Source: UBA7803 sp041690675 (lineage in GTDB: Bacteria > Pseudomonadota > Gammaproteobacteria > Pseudomonadales > Azotimanducaceae). From it: 64,000 bases of DNA. The DNA is taken from NCBI GenBank assembly GCA_041690675.1, contig JAWLGU010000003.1, forward strand, positions 57,443 to 121,442, read 5' to 3'. The stretch's first letter is position 1. Every line of letters begins with the position of its first letter. Position numbers and translations under genes: made by a program. Shown one piece after another: positions 35,753 to 43,872 of the stretch. Below the pieces are notes generated by a model. It ran no database searches, was not told where the DNA came from, and saw only the letters and a list, made by a program, of their open reading frames with translations.

Positions 35753-36379
35753 CTAGAAGCGGTAGCCCACGTTCAGCCCGAAGGCCCAGGGATCGATCTC
35801 CACGGTTTCCAGCTTGTTGCCGTCGAGCTCGGCGTCGGTGTCGATGTCCAGGTAGCGCACGTCGGCGTTGAGGAACCAGTTGCTGCCGAGATCGATGTCC
35901 ACCCCCAGCACGGCGGCCACGCCCACGGAGGTGTCGAGGTCCAGGTCCGCGCCCGACAGGGGGCCTTTGGTGTCCTCGTCGAAGAACACGGTGACGTTCA
36001 GGCCCGCCCCCAGGTACGGCTGTATCGGCGAGTCGGGGAGGAAGTGGTAGGCCACGCTCACGGTGGGCGGCAGGTGCTTGGTGGAAGCCACCGTGGGACC
36101 GTCCACCAGAGCGATGTCGTGCTCGAAGGGCAGGGCGGCCAGAAGCTGAACTTCCCAGTTGCGGGTGAGCATGCGGGCGATCTCGAAGGTGAACATGGTG
36201 TCGTCGTCCACCTCGACGAGGTCGCCGTTGTCGGACTTGGGATCCACCAGATGGAAGCCGCCGCGAACGATCCAGTCACCGGCCTCGTGGGCCAAGGTCG
36301 GCACCGGTGCCAGCAGTGCGGCGCCGAGGCAGCAGGCCACAGCGATTCGCGGGGACGTGGATCTTCTCGTTCTCATCAT
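35753..36379 (-). CDS. ompW: OmpW-family outer membrane protein
   Basis: 208 residues: a signal peptide, then an eight-strand barrel with typical OmpW segments (WIVRGGFHLVDPKSDNG, LPPTVSVAYHFLPDSPIQPY, LGAGLNVTVFFDED, SNWFLNADVRYLDIDTDAEL) and the C-terminal aromatic signature GLNVGYRF used for barrel assembly. OmpW forms a small hydrophobic-channel porin. A candidate FNR/Anr site lies 112 bp upstream, in keeping with oxygen control of ompW in other bacteria. Confidence 0.95.
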   Translation of the reverse strand: MMRTRRSTSPRIAVACCLGAALLAPVPTLAHEAGDWIVRGGFHLVDPKSDNGDLVEVDDDTMFTFEIARMLTRNWEVQLLAALPFEHDIALVDGPTVASTKHLPPTVSVAYHFLPDSPIQPYLGAGLNVTVFFDEDTKGPLSGADLDLDTSVGVAAVLGVDIDLGSNWFLNADVRYLDIDTDAELDGNKLETVEIDPWAFGLNVGYRF

Positions 36380-36490
36380 CGTTCTCTCCTGTTTGTGCGC
36401 CGAGCGCGATAGTTCGGCTGCTTTATAGAATTCGCCCCCGGGGCTCGTAATAGGGGTATCCCGAAGCGCCGGAAGATGCGGAGGGTCGAC

Positions 36491-36504
36491 TTGACTCGAA
36501 TCAA
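36491..36504. promoter_or_regulatory. candidate FNR/Anr box between ompW and argE
   Basis: TTGACTCGAATCAA differs by one base from the FNR/Anr consensus TTGAT-N4-ATCAA. On the ompW strand a -10-like TATTAC (36452 to 36447) lies about 45 bases further on, putting the box near -57, within the range for activation. No footprint is available; a match of this quality can occur by chance. Confidence 0.4.
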
Positions 36505-36563
36505 CTGAGGCGGCAATTCCGGGGCCTATCGCGTTTTCGTCCCGGGAACTCTATGCTTGCTCC

Positions 36564-37721
36564 ATGTCCCCCCGGTGCTACACCCCCCGGGGCATGCTCG
36601 ATGCCCTGGTGTCATTCCCCACGGTCTCGCGAGACTCGAATCTGGACCTGGTCCGGTTCGTCTCGGAGTACCTGCGCGGGCACGGCGTGGAGGCGCGCCT
36701 GGTGGAAAGCGACTGCGGGGCGAAGGCCAACCTGTACGCCACGGTCGGGCCCATGGTGCCGGGCGGGGTGGTGCTTTCCGGACACACCGACGTGGTGCCC
36801 GTGGACGATCAGGCCTGGAGCAGCGACCCCTTCCGGGTGGTGGAGCGCGGCGGGCGGCTGTACGGCCGCGGCACCTGCGACATGAAGGCGTTCATTGCCA
36901 TCGCGCTGGCCCTGGTGCCGGAGATGCAGTCGTTGCGCTACCCCATTCACCTGGCGCTCTCCTACGACGAGGAGGTGGGCTGCCAGGGCGCGCCCCGGCT
37001 GATCGAAGCCCTGACGACCCACCTGCCCCGGCCGCGGGCGGTGATCGTGGGCGAGCCCACCGGAATGCGGGTGGTGACCGCGCACAAGAGCATGTTCATC
37101 TTCGACACCCACGTGGTGGGCCACGAGGCCCATTCGAGCAAGCAGGAGCTAGGGGTTCCGGCGGTGATGTTCGCCGGGCGGATGGTCAACTGGCTCGCCG
37201 AGCAGCAGGCGCGAAACCGGGCCCGGGCAGTGCCGGGCTGCCCCTTCGACCCAGCGTACTCCACCCTGCACTGCGGGGTGATCCACGGCGGCACGGCGCA
37301 GAACATCACCGCCCGCGATTGCCGCTTCGTCACCGACATCCGTACCTTGCCGGAGGAAGATCCTCTGGATTTCTTCCGGGCCCTGGAGCGATTCGCCCGG
37401 GACGAGCTCGAGCCGGAGATGCAGCGGGTGCATCCCGGCGCGGGGATTCATTTCGAGATACGCGCCAACGTGCCCGGCTTCACCGCCACCGAAGACGATC
37501 CCGCCGTGGTGCTCGCCAAGCAGCTCACGGGTCAGAACGCCACCGAGTGCGTGGCCTACGGTGCCGAGGCCGGCCAGTTCCAGCAGGCGGGGCTGTCGGT
37601 GGTGGTCTGTGGTCCCGGCAGCATCGACCAGGCGCACCAGCCCGACGAATACATCACCCTGGAGCAGTTCGAGCTGGGGACGACCTTCCTGCGCCGGCTG
37701 GTGGCTCAGCTCTCCGGCTGA
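36564..37721 (+). CDS. argE: acetylornithine deacetylase
   Basis: 385 residues, the usual ArgE length, M20 metallopeptidase family. Metal and catalytic residues are visible in VVLSGHTDVVPVDD (His, Asp), GRGTCDMK (Asp), SYDEEVGCQGAP (Glu-Glu) and the C-terminal GSIDQAHQPDEYI (His). It removes acetate from N-acetylornithine in arginine synthesis, in the cytosol. The start at 36564 lacks a clear ribosome-binding site but gives the expected N-terminus. The gene ends just before an assembly gap. Confidence 0.93.
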   Translation: MSPRCYTPRGMLDALVSFPTVSRDSNLDLVRFVSEYLRGHGVEARLVESDCGAKANLYATVGPMVPGGVVLSGHTDVVPVDDQAWSSDPFRVVERGGRLYGRGTCDMKAFIAIALALVPEMQSLRYPIHLALSYDEEVGCQGAPRLIEALTTHLPRPRAVIVGEPTGMRVVTAHKSMFIFDTHVVGHEAHSSKQELGVPAVMFAGRMVNWLAEQQARNRARAVPGCPFDPAYSTLHCGVIHGGTAQNITARDCRFVTDIRTLPEEDPLDFFRALERFARDELEPEMQRVHPGAGIHFEIRANVPGFTATEDDPAVVLAKQLTGQNATECVAYGAEAGQFQQAGLSVVVCGPGSIDQAHQPDEYITLEQFELGTTFLRRLVAQLSG

Positions 37722-37733
37722 TTCGGCTCGCCA

Positions 37734-37833
37734 NNNNNNNNNNNNNNNNNNNNNNNNNNNNNNNNNNNNNNNNNNNNNNNNNNNNNNNNNNNNNNNNNNN
37801 NNNNNNNNNNNNNNNNNNNNNNNNNNNNNNNNN
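37734..37833. other. assembly gap of 100 N flanked by a shared repeat
   Basis: Exactly 100 N. The contig ends share GGCTCGCCA (just left of the gap, and 37834-37842), and the right side continues with imperfect copies of GCCAGCGGCT. A failed join in a short tandem repeat is likely. It lies between the convergent argE and dipeptidase genes, so no gene need be missing. Confidence 0.95.
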
Positions 37834-37858
37834 GGCTCGCCAGCGGCTAGCCAGCGGC

Positions 37859-39013
37859 TCAGCGGCCGCACAGCGGCGGATAGCCGGCGCTGGCCGCATG
37901 CAGCTCCGCGGCGTGCCACACCCGCATGATGTTGCCGCCGAGAATCTTCTCGATGGCCGCGGCGTCGTAGCCGCGGCGCAGCAGGCCGGCCACCAGCTTC
38001 GGGTAGCTGCTCACGTCCTTCAGCCCCACGGGCAGCGAGTCGCCGACGCCATCGTAGTCGGAGCCCAGGCCCACGTGGTCGATGCCGGCCAGCTTCACCG
38101 CCCGGTCCACGTGATCGAGCACGTCCTCGAGGGTCGCGTAGGGGTAGGGGTGCTCCTCCCGATCCTGCTCGGCGTCGCTGTAGGCGCGGGCCTCGGCGGT
38201 GAGAAAGCTGGAGCCGAAGTTGATCTGGATGACCCCGCCGTTCTCGCCGAGGGCCCGGACCATGTCGTCGCTCATGTTGCGCTGAAAACCCGGGGTGAAG
38301 TAGCGCAACGACGAGTGGCTGGCGATGACCGGGGTTTCGGAGAGCTCGATCACCTGCCAGAAGGCGGCGTCGCTCAGGTGGGACACGTCCACCAGCACGC
38401 CGCGCTCGTTCATGGCCCCGATCAGCCGCTTGCCGAAAGGAGAGAGACCGCCCCAGCGCTCGTTGTCGTCGTAGGAGGAGTCGGAGATGTGGTTGGACTT
38501 GGAGTGGGCCAGGGTGATGTAACGGATGCCCCGCTCACGGAAGTGGTCCAGGTTGGCCAGGCTGCCTTCCAGGGGGCCGCCGTTTTCCATGCCCATGGGC
38601 ATGGCCACGAGGCCCCGGGCCTTGGCGTCCAGCACGTCGGTGGTGCAGGTGGCCAGGGCGAACTTGTCCGGATGCTCCTGCGCCAGAGTTTCCACGCCGT
38701 CGATCAGCTCGTCGGCGAGGGCGCGCGCTCCGCCCGCCTCGTCCACGGCGGCGGGGATGTAGATGGACATGAACAGCGCGTCCAGCCCGCCGGCCACCGC
38801 CCGGGGGTAGTCGAAGTCGCCGGTGGCGGTGGCCTGGCTGACGTCCGCGGGATCCTCGACGAGCCGATAGGGCACGTCGATGTGGGTGTCCACGATGAGG
38901 AAGCGGTGGGCCAGGCGCTGGGCTTCGGCCGCCATATCGGCCTGCGGCCGTGGCTCGGTCTGGGCACAGGCAGCCAGGCAGAGGACGGCGATAACGGCCA
39001 CGGCTCGGCTCAT
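37859..39013 (-). CDS. membrane dipeptidase (M19), lipoprotein
   Basis: 384 residues. The N-terminus has a lipobox (LCLAAC), so the protein should be anchored in the outer or inner membrane facing the periplasm. Zinc-site motifs of renal-type dipeptidases are all present: IVDTHIDVPY (HxD), MGMENGGPLEGSLANL (Glu), VDVSHLSD and VIASHSSLR (His), and GLGSDYDGVGD (Asp). It cleaves dipeptides, including D-amino-acid forms in some relatives. zur lies 12 bp upstream on the same strand, so the two may be co-transcribed. Confidence 0.93.
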   Translation of the reverse strand: MSRAVAVIAVLCLAACAQTEPRPQADMAAEAQRLAHRFLIVDTHIDVPYRLVEDPADVSQATATGDFDYPRAVAGGLDALFMSIYIPAAVDEAGGARALADELIDGVETLAQEHPDKFALATCTTDVLDAKARGLVAMPMGMENGGPLEGSLANLDHFRERGIRYITLAHSKSNHISDSSYDDNERWGGLSPFGKRLIGAMNERGVLVDVSHLSDAAFWQVIELSETPVIASHSSLRYFTPGFQRNMSDDMVRALGENGGVIQINFGSSFLTAEARAYSDAEQDREEHPYPYATLEDVLDHVDRAVKLAGIDHVGLGSDYDGVGDSLPVGLKDVSSYPKLVAGLLRRGYDAAAIEKILGGNIMRVWHAAELHAASAGYPPLCGR

Positions 39014-39025
39014 GGGCGAGGTCTC

Positions 39026-39505
39026 CTATTTGTTGCTGTTGTTGTCGGCGTCCGGGCCCGCCTGGGTCACGCACTGGCCGCACAGACCGCGGATCTCGAT
39101 CAGGTCGTGGGCCGTGTGGAACTCGTGATCCAGGGCGGTGCGGGCGATCTCCCGCTCGAGCTTGTGGTTCTCGAACTCGGTGATGGTCTTGCAGCGGTTG
39201 CAGACCAGCAGCATGCCGCCGTGATCGGGGCTGTCGGCTTCGCAGGCGGTGTAGGCGTGCAGGGCGTCGATGCGATGGATCAGCCCGGCGTCGAGCAGGA
39301 AGTCCAGCGTCCGGTAGACGGTCACCGGCGCGGCGTTGCCGCGCTCCTGCTTCAGCCGATCGAGCAGCTCGTAGGCCCCCAGCGGCGTGTGCTCGGCGGC
39401 GATGAGCGCGTAAACCTGGCGGCGGAGCTCGGTGAAGGTGAGGCCCTTCTCCTTGCACAATCGTTCGGCGGACTGGAGTGAGCGCTGCACGGAACGGTGG
39501 GTCAT
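39026..39505 (-). CDS. zur: Fur-family zinc regulator (Zur)
   Basis: 159 residues. The winged helix reads TFTELRRQVYALIAAEHTPL and APVTVYRTLDFLLDAGLIHR. Structural zinc is bound by two CxxC pairs (CNRC, CGQC), and the regulatory zinc region contains HIDALHAY-type and HEFHTAHDLIEIRG segments. The extended N-terminus and Cys pattern fit Zur better than Fur. ATG 39505 is chosen because upstream residues are not family-like. Being next to a zinc-dependent dipeptidase is in keeping with zinc control, but I found no clear Zur box. Confidence 0.85.
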   Translation of the reverse strand: MTHRSVQRSLQSAERLCKEKGLTFTELRRQVYALIAAEHTPLGAYELLDRLKQERGNAAPVTVYRTLDFLLDAGLIHRIDALHAYTACEADSPDHGGMLLVCNRCKTITEFENHKLEREIARTALDHEFHTAHDLIEIRGLCGQCVTQAGPDADNNSNK

Positions 39506-39610
39506 GGCGCAATGTTCACATGGCGCCTGAGGCGAAACAAGGCGTCTTCCATCGCTCCGCCCGAGGGGCTGACCGCGAGAGCATGGGGCGGTGAAACATC
39601 GGCACGCGAC

Positions 39611-39772
39611 CGGGCCGGAACGCGAATCGCGCGCCTCGCGCAGCCCCCTCCCGGGGGTGCCGTCGCTCTGCAGAGTTGCCACCTCCCTCCGCCGCCAGCG
39701 GGCGGCGGCGGGAGGCGTCAATCTGCGGCGCTCCGCTGCGCGACATTGGCGCACGATTCGCGTTCCGGCCCG
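39611..39772. repeat. 162-bp element with perfect 19-bp terminal inverted repeats
   Basis: CGGGCCGGAACGCGAATCG (39611-39629) is repeated as its exact reverse complement at 39754-39772, enclosing 124 bp. The interior has further hairpins: a CCCCC/GGGGG stem near 39642-39658 and a 15-bp arm pair with one mismatch (CCTCCCTCCGCCGCC and GGCGGCGGCGGGAGG) near 39680-39716. No reading frame inside is convincing. It fills most of the 359-bp space between the divergent zur and fumarase genes. It may be a MITE- or REP-like element or a structured RNA. No target duplication was seen. Confidence 0.7.
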
Positions 39773-39828
39773 TCCGCTTACGCTGTTCCCTGTCTCTGAC
39801 TGGCGCGGTCAGCCGCTCGGGCGGGCGA

Positions 39829-39837
39829 TGGTAGAAT
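39829..39837 (+). promoter_or_regulatory. extended -10 promoter of fumarase
   Basis: TGGTAGAAT is an extended -10 element (TGN plus TAGAAT) ending 27 bases before the fumarase ATG, giving a leader of about 20 bases with GAGGG before the start. No convincing -35 lies 17 bases upstream, which extended -10 promoters tolerate. Confidence 0.5.
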
Positions 39838-39864
39838 CTTGGTTTTGCAGTCAGCCGAGGGTTC

Positions 39865-41388
39865 ATGAGCACCATCATCCGCCAGGACGACGTCATCGAG
39901 AGCGTGGCCGACGCGCTGCAGTTCATTTCGTACTACCACCCGGTGGACTTCATCCGCGCCATGCGCGAAGCGTGGGAGAGGGAGGAGTCGCCGGCAGCGA
40001 AGGCGGCGCTGACCCAGGTGCTGGTGAACTCGCGCATGTGCGCGCTCGGCAAGCGGCCCATCTGCCAGGACACCGGCATCGTCATCGCCTTCGTCGAGGT
40101 GGGCATGGACGTTCGCTGGGACGCGGACATGAGCCTGGACGAGATGATCAACGAGGGGGTGCGGCGCGCCTATCTGAATCCGGAGAACGTGCTGCGCGCC
40201 TCGGTGCTCGACGACCCCGACGGGGCCCGGGCCAATACCCGGGACAACACCCCGGCGGTCATCCATTACAAGGTCGTGCCGGGCAACACCCTCAGCATCG
40301 AGCTGGCCGCCAAGGGGGGCGGCAGCGAGGCCAAAGCCAAGTTCGCCATGCTGAACCCGTCGGACTCGGTGGTGGACTGGGTGCTCTCGGTGGTGCCGCA
40401 GATGGGCGCAGGCTGGTGCCCGCCCGGCCTGCTGGGGGTGGGCATCGGCGGCACGCCGGAAAAGGCCATGCTGCTGGCCAAGGAGTCCATGATGGAGCCC
40501 ATCGACATCCACGAGCTGAAGGCCCGGGGCCCCAGGACCCACGCGGAGGAGCTGCGGCTCGACCTGTTCGAGAAGGTCAACGCCCTGGGGATCGGCGCCC
40601 AGGGGCTCGGCGGGCTCACCACGGTGATGGATGTGAAGGTCAAGGAGTACCCCACCCACGCCGCCAACAAGCCGGTGGCGGTGATTCCCAACTGCTCCGC
40701 TACCCGCCACGTGCACTTCACCCTGGACGGCTCCGGACCCGCTCGATTGGAGGCGCCCGATCTGTCCGAGTGGCCGGACCTGGCCTTCGAGCCGGGCGAC
40801 GACGTGCGCCGGGTCGACCTCGATACGCTGACTCCCGAGGACGTGCGCACGTGGAAGGCGGGCGAGACGCTGCTGCTCTCGGGGAAGCTGCTCACCGGCC
40901 GGGACGCCGCGCACAAGAAGCTGGTGGATCTCATGGAACGCGGCCAGCCGCTGCCCGTCGACTTCACCAATCGGGTGATCTATTACGTTGGCCCGGTGGA
41001 TCCGGTGGGCGACGAGGTGGTGGGTCCGGCGGGGCCCACCACCGCCACCCGCATGGACAAGTTCACCCGCGCCATGCTCGAGAAGACCGGTCTCATCGGC
41101 ATGGTCGGGAAGGCCGAGCGGGGACCCGCAGCCATCGAAGCTATTCGCGACAATGAGGCCGTGTACATGATCGCCGTGGGTGGCGCAGCGTACCTGGTGG
41201 CCAAAGCCATCACCCGATCCACCCTGCTGGCCTTCCCGGAGCTCGGCATGGAGGCCATCTACGAGTTCGAGGTGAAGGACATGCCGGTGACAGTGGCCGT
41301 GGATTCCGGCGGCGAATCCGTGCATCGCAAAGGGCCCAGGATCTGGGCGGAGAAGATCGCCGAGCGCATCGGCAGCGTCGACGTCTGA
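39865..41388 (+). CDS. fumA: fumarate hydratase class I (4Fe-4S)
   Basis: 507 residues, single-chain class I fumarase with alpha and beta parts fused. Cysteines for the 4Fe-4S cluster are in KRPICQDTGI, GAGWCPPGLL and PNCSATRHVHF; GIGGTPEKAMLLAKES and the C-terminal GPTTATRMDKFT segment are also typical. It interconverts fumarate and malate in the TCA cycle and is oxygen-sensitive in known cases. Tartrate dehydratase is the main alternative in this family, but the single-chain length favours fumarase. Confidence 0.95.
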   Translation: MSTIIRQDDVIESVADALQFISYYHPVDFIRAMREAWEREESPAAKAALTQVLVNSRMCALGKRPICQDTGIVIAFVEVGMDVRWDADMSLDEMINEGVRRAYLNPENVLRASVLDDPDGARANTRDNTPAVIHYKVVPGNTLSIELAAKGGGSEAKAKFAMLNPSDSVVDWVLSVVPQMGAGWCPPGLLGVGIGGTPEKAMLLAKESMMEPIDIHELKARGPRTHAEELRLDLFEKVNALGIGAQGLGGLTTVMDVKVKEYPTHAANKPVAVIPNCSATRHVHFTLDGSGPARLEAPDLSEWPDLAFEPGDDVRRVDLDTLTPEDVRTWKAGETLLLSGKLLTGRDAAHKKLVDLMERGQPLPVDFTNRVIYYVGPVDPVGDEVVGPAGPTTATRMDKFTRAMLEKTGLIGMVGKAERGPAAIEAIRDNEAVYMIAVGGAAYLVAKAITRSTLLAFPELGMEAIYEFEVKDMPVTVAVDSGGESVHRKGPRIWAEKIAERIGSVDV

Positions 41389-41480
41389 CCCCGATCTGAC
41401 CGCGAAATGCCCGTTGTGGGCGGATCGTCCGATCTTCCCACACAGTTCCTTTCCGATATTCCTACATCTTCAGACCGTAC

Positions 41481-41499
41481 ACCCGGGCGGCGCCCGGGT
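41481..41499. promoter_or_regulatory. 9-1-9 palindrome upstream of cheW
   Basis: ACCCGGGCG-g-CGCCCGGGT is a perfect 9-bp inverted repeat around a single base, 46 bases before the cheW start and 92 bases after fumarase. A TATAAC (41507-41512) follows directly. It may be an operator for the chemotaxis operon or part of a fumarase end hairpin; a one-base loop makes an RNA hairpin less likely. Confidence 0.4.
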
Positions 41500-41545
41500 G
41501 CGCGGCTATAACTATCGAACACCGATGTAACGATGGAGATGCAGC

Positions 41546-42052
41546 ATGACGGCCGATGCGCCCTCAACCACAGCCGATGTAGCGGGGGCCGATGCACGTC
41601 AAACGCTGACGTTCCGGCTCGGCGAGGAGAGGTACGGGGTGGATATCCTCCGGGTTCAGGAGATCCGCGGCTGGTCCCCGGTGACGCGCATGCCCAAGGC
41701 CCCGAGCCACGTTCTGGGCGTGCTGAACCTCAGAGGGGCCATCGTTCCCGTCATCGACCTGCGGCGTCGCTTCGGTCTGAAGCCCGCCGAGTTCACCTCG
41801 CTCACCGTCATCATCGTGCTGTCGATGGAGACGGAATCGGGGCGCAGGGAGTTCGGCCTGGTGGTGGACGGCGTCTCCGATGTGGTGGATGTGCGGCCGC
41901 AAGACCTGCAACCGGTGCCGAATGTCGCCGGGCGCCAGGACGTGGACTTTCTGCAGGGCCTCGCGACGATCCAGGACCAGATGGTGATGCTGCTCGACGT
42001 CAACCGCCTCGTGATGCAGGACCTGGTAGGTGACGACGAGCCGAAGGCGTGA
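41546..42052 (+). CDS. cheW: chemotaxis coupling protein CheW
   Basis: 168 residues of the CheW SH3-pair fold: TLTFRLGEERYGVDILRVQE, ITRMPKAPSHVLGVLNLRGA (here VTRMPKAP...), VPVIDLRRRFGL and MLLDVNRLV. It bridges receptors and CheA at the inner face of the membrane. First gene of a seven-gene unit that lacks CheA, which must be encoded elsewhere. Confidence 0.95.
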   Translation: MTADAPSTTADVAGADARQTLTFRLGEERYGVDILRVQEIRGWSPVTRMPKAPSHVLGVLNLRGAIVPVIDLRRRFGLKPAEFTSLTVIIVLSMETESGRREFGLVVDGVSDVVDVRPQDLQPVPNVAGRQDVDFLQGLATIQDQMVMLLDVNRLVMQDLVGDDEPKA

Positions 42053-42092
42053 TCGCCGAGCGGGCAGTGAATTCATTGGAGAGAAGAATAAG

Positions 42093-43871
42093 ATGCTCAA
42101 GAACCTAACCATCAGATCGCGTCTGATTTTCATGCTGTCGTTCATGTCGGTTCTCATGATCGGAATCGGCACCCTGGGACTGAACGGAATGAGCTCCAGC
42201 AACGAGGGGCTGAGGAGCGTGTACCAGGACCGTACGGTCGCCGCTGGGCAGATCAGCTACATCCTGGAGCGGGTCATGGCCAACATGCTCCTCATCCGGG
42301 ACACCCAGCTCGCCGGCACCCGCGAGGCGGCACAAGAGAACTGGGCGGCGATGAGCCGGAACATCGATGCCATCACCCGCACCTGGGAAGACTACATGGG
42401 CACGTACCTCACGCCGGAAGAGAAGAAGCTGGCAGAGGAGTGGGCGTCCATTCGCGCGCATTTTGTGAAAGACGGTCTGATCGTCGCCATGGAAGCGATG
42501 CGCGCCGGCCGTTTCGATGAGGCCGCCCGTGTCATCGACCAGGTTACGGTGCCCGCGTACCAGCCGGTGAGGGATGGCGCGGCCAAGCTGATGCAGCTGC
42601 AGATGGACGTGGCTCAGCAGGAGTACGAGGAGGCCGTGGATCTCTACGAGCTGCAGAACGTCCTCATCTGGACGGCCATCGCGCTCGGCGTCGCCATCGC
42701 CGGCATCATCGGCTTCATGCTGATCTCCGCCATCGGCAGGCAGCTCAACGAGGCGATCCGCATTGCGAATGCAATCGCTAAGGGCGATCTGACCAACGAA
42801 ATCGAGGTCACGTCCAATGACGAGATCGGGCGCATGCTCACCGCCATGAAGGCCATGAGCGAAAGCCTGGTCGATCTGGTGGTGACGGTGATGGGAGCAA
42901 GCGCCTCGGTGGCTGCAGGCTCTGCACAGATCGCAGCGGGCAACGCCAACCTGTCTCAGCGCACCGAGGAGCAGGCGTCGAGCCTGGAGGAGACGGCGTC
43001 CTCGATGGAGGAGTTCACCTCCACGGTGAAGCAGAACGCCGACAGCGCCGGCCAGGCGAACCAGCTCGCCATGGCGGCCCGTCAGCAGGCCGAGAAGGGC
43101 GGCGCGGTGGTAGCCACCGCTGTGCAGGCCATGAACGAGATCAACGATGCTTCGAAACGGATCGCCGACATCATCGGCGTCATCGATGAAATCGCGTTTC
43201 AGACCAACCTGCTGGCGCTGAACGCCGCAGTGGAGGCAGCGCGGGCCGGCGAGCAGGGACGTGGCTTCGCGGTGGTGGCCACCGAGGTGCGGAATCTGGC
43301 CGGACGCAGCGCCACCGCGGCCAAGGAGATCAAGGAGCTGATCCAGGACAGCGTCGAGAAGGTCGAAGACGGCAGCGCGCTGGTGACCCAGTCGGGTCAG
43401 ACCCTGGAGGAGATCGTCGGGGCGGTGAAGAAGGTGACGGATATCGTCGCCGAGATCGCGGCGGCCAGCGAAGAGCAATCGGCCGGCATCGAGCAGGTAA
43501 ACAAGGCGGTGATGCAGCTCGACGACATGACCCAACAGAACGCGGCCCTGGTCGAGGAAGCTTCCGCTGCGAGCGAGGCCATGTCGGAGCAGGCCGTGGA
43601 GCTGAAGAAGCTGATGGATCGCTTCAACGTGAGAAGGGAGGCCATCAGCCGAATCGGCGCGGCATCGGCGGCCGGCAGCGACGCTGCCGTGGGCACGGCC
43701 CGCAGCCGTGGAACAGGCGCCGCGGCCGCCGGCTACCAGGGGGCGGACCGCCGCGGACCCGGGCGGCCGTGGTCGAGCAGGGCCGATTCCGGCCGCGCCT
43801 CGACACCCGCCGTCGAAGCGAAGCCGGCCAAAACCGGAACCGGCGACGACGCCGAATGGCAGGAGTTCTGA
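42093..43871 (+). CDS. methyl-accepting chemotaxis protein with four-helix-bundle sensor
   Basis: 592 residues. TM1 (about 10-30), a periplasmic four-helix-bundle domain (30-190), TM2 (about 190-212), HAMP, then the long signalling domain with adaptation sites (EEQASSLEETASSMEEFTST) and the hairpin tip IDEIAFQTNLLALNAAVEAA. The extreme C-terminus is EWQEF, matching the xWxxF tether that docks CheR and CheB in Tar/Tsr (NWETF). The following cheR, cheD and cheB genes fit. Ligand unknown; the next gene is an outer-membrane barrel. Confidence 0.95.
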   Translation: MLKNLTIRSRLIFMLSFMSVLMIGIGTLGLNGMSSSNEGLRSVYQDRTVAAGQISYILERVMANMLLIRDTQLAGTREAAQENWAAMSRNIDAITRTWEDYMGTYLTPEEKKLAEEWASIRAHFVKDGLIVAMEAMRAGRFDEAARVIDQVTVPAYQPVRDGAAKLMQLQMDVAQQEYEEAVDLYELQNVLIWTAIALGVAIAGIIGFMLISAIGRQLNEAIRIANAIAKGDLTNEIEVTSNDEIGRMLTAMKAMSESLVDLVVTVMGASASVAAGSAQIAAGNANLSQRTEEQASSLEETASSMEEFTSTVKQNADSAGQANQLAMAARQQAEKGGAVVATAVQAMNEINDASKRIADIIGVIDEIAFQTNLLALNAAVEAARAGEQGRGFAVVATEVRNLAGRSATAAKEIKELIQDSVEKVEDGSALVTQSGQTLEEIVGAVKKVTDIVAEIAAASEEQSAGIEQVNKAVMQLDDMTQQNAALVEEASAASEAMSEQAVELKKLMDRFNVRREAISRIGAASAAGSDAAVGTARSRGTGAAAAGYQGADRRGPGRPWSSRADSGRASTPAVEAKPAKTGTGDDAEWQEF

Positions 43872-43872
43872 G

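Noticed and set aside
42950..43560. Similarity between the signalling domains of the two chemoreceptors (also 48710-49330) considered as a DNA repeat
   Set aside because: It follows the strongly conserved MCP signalling domain; sensor halves differ entirely, so ordinary paralogy explains it.
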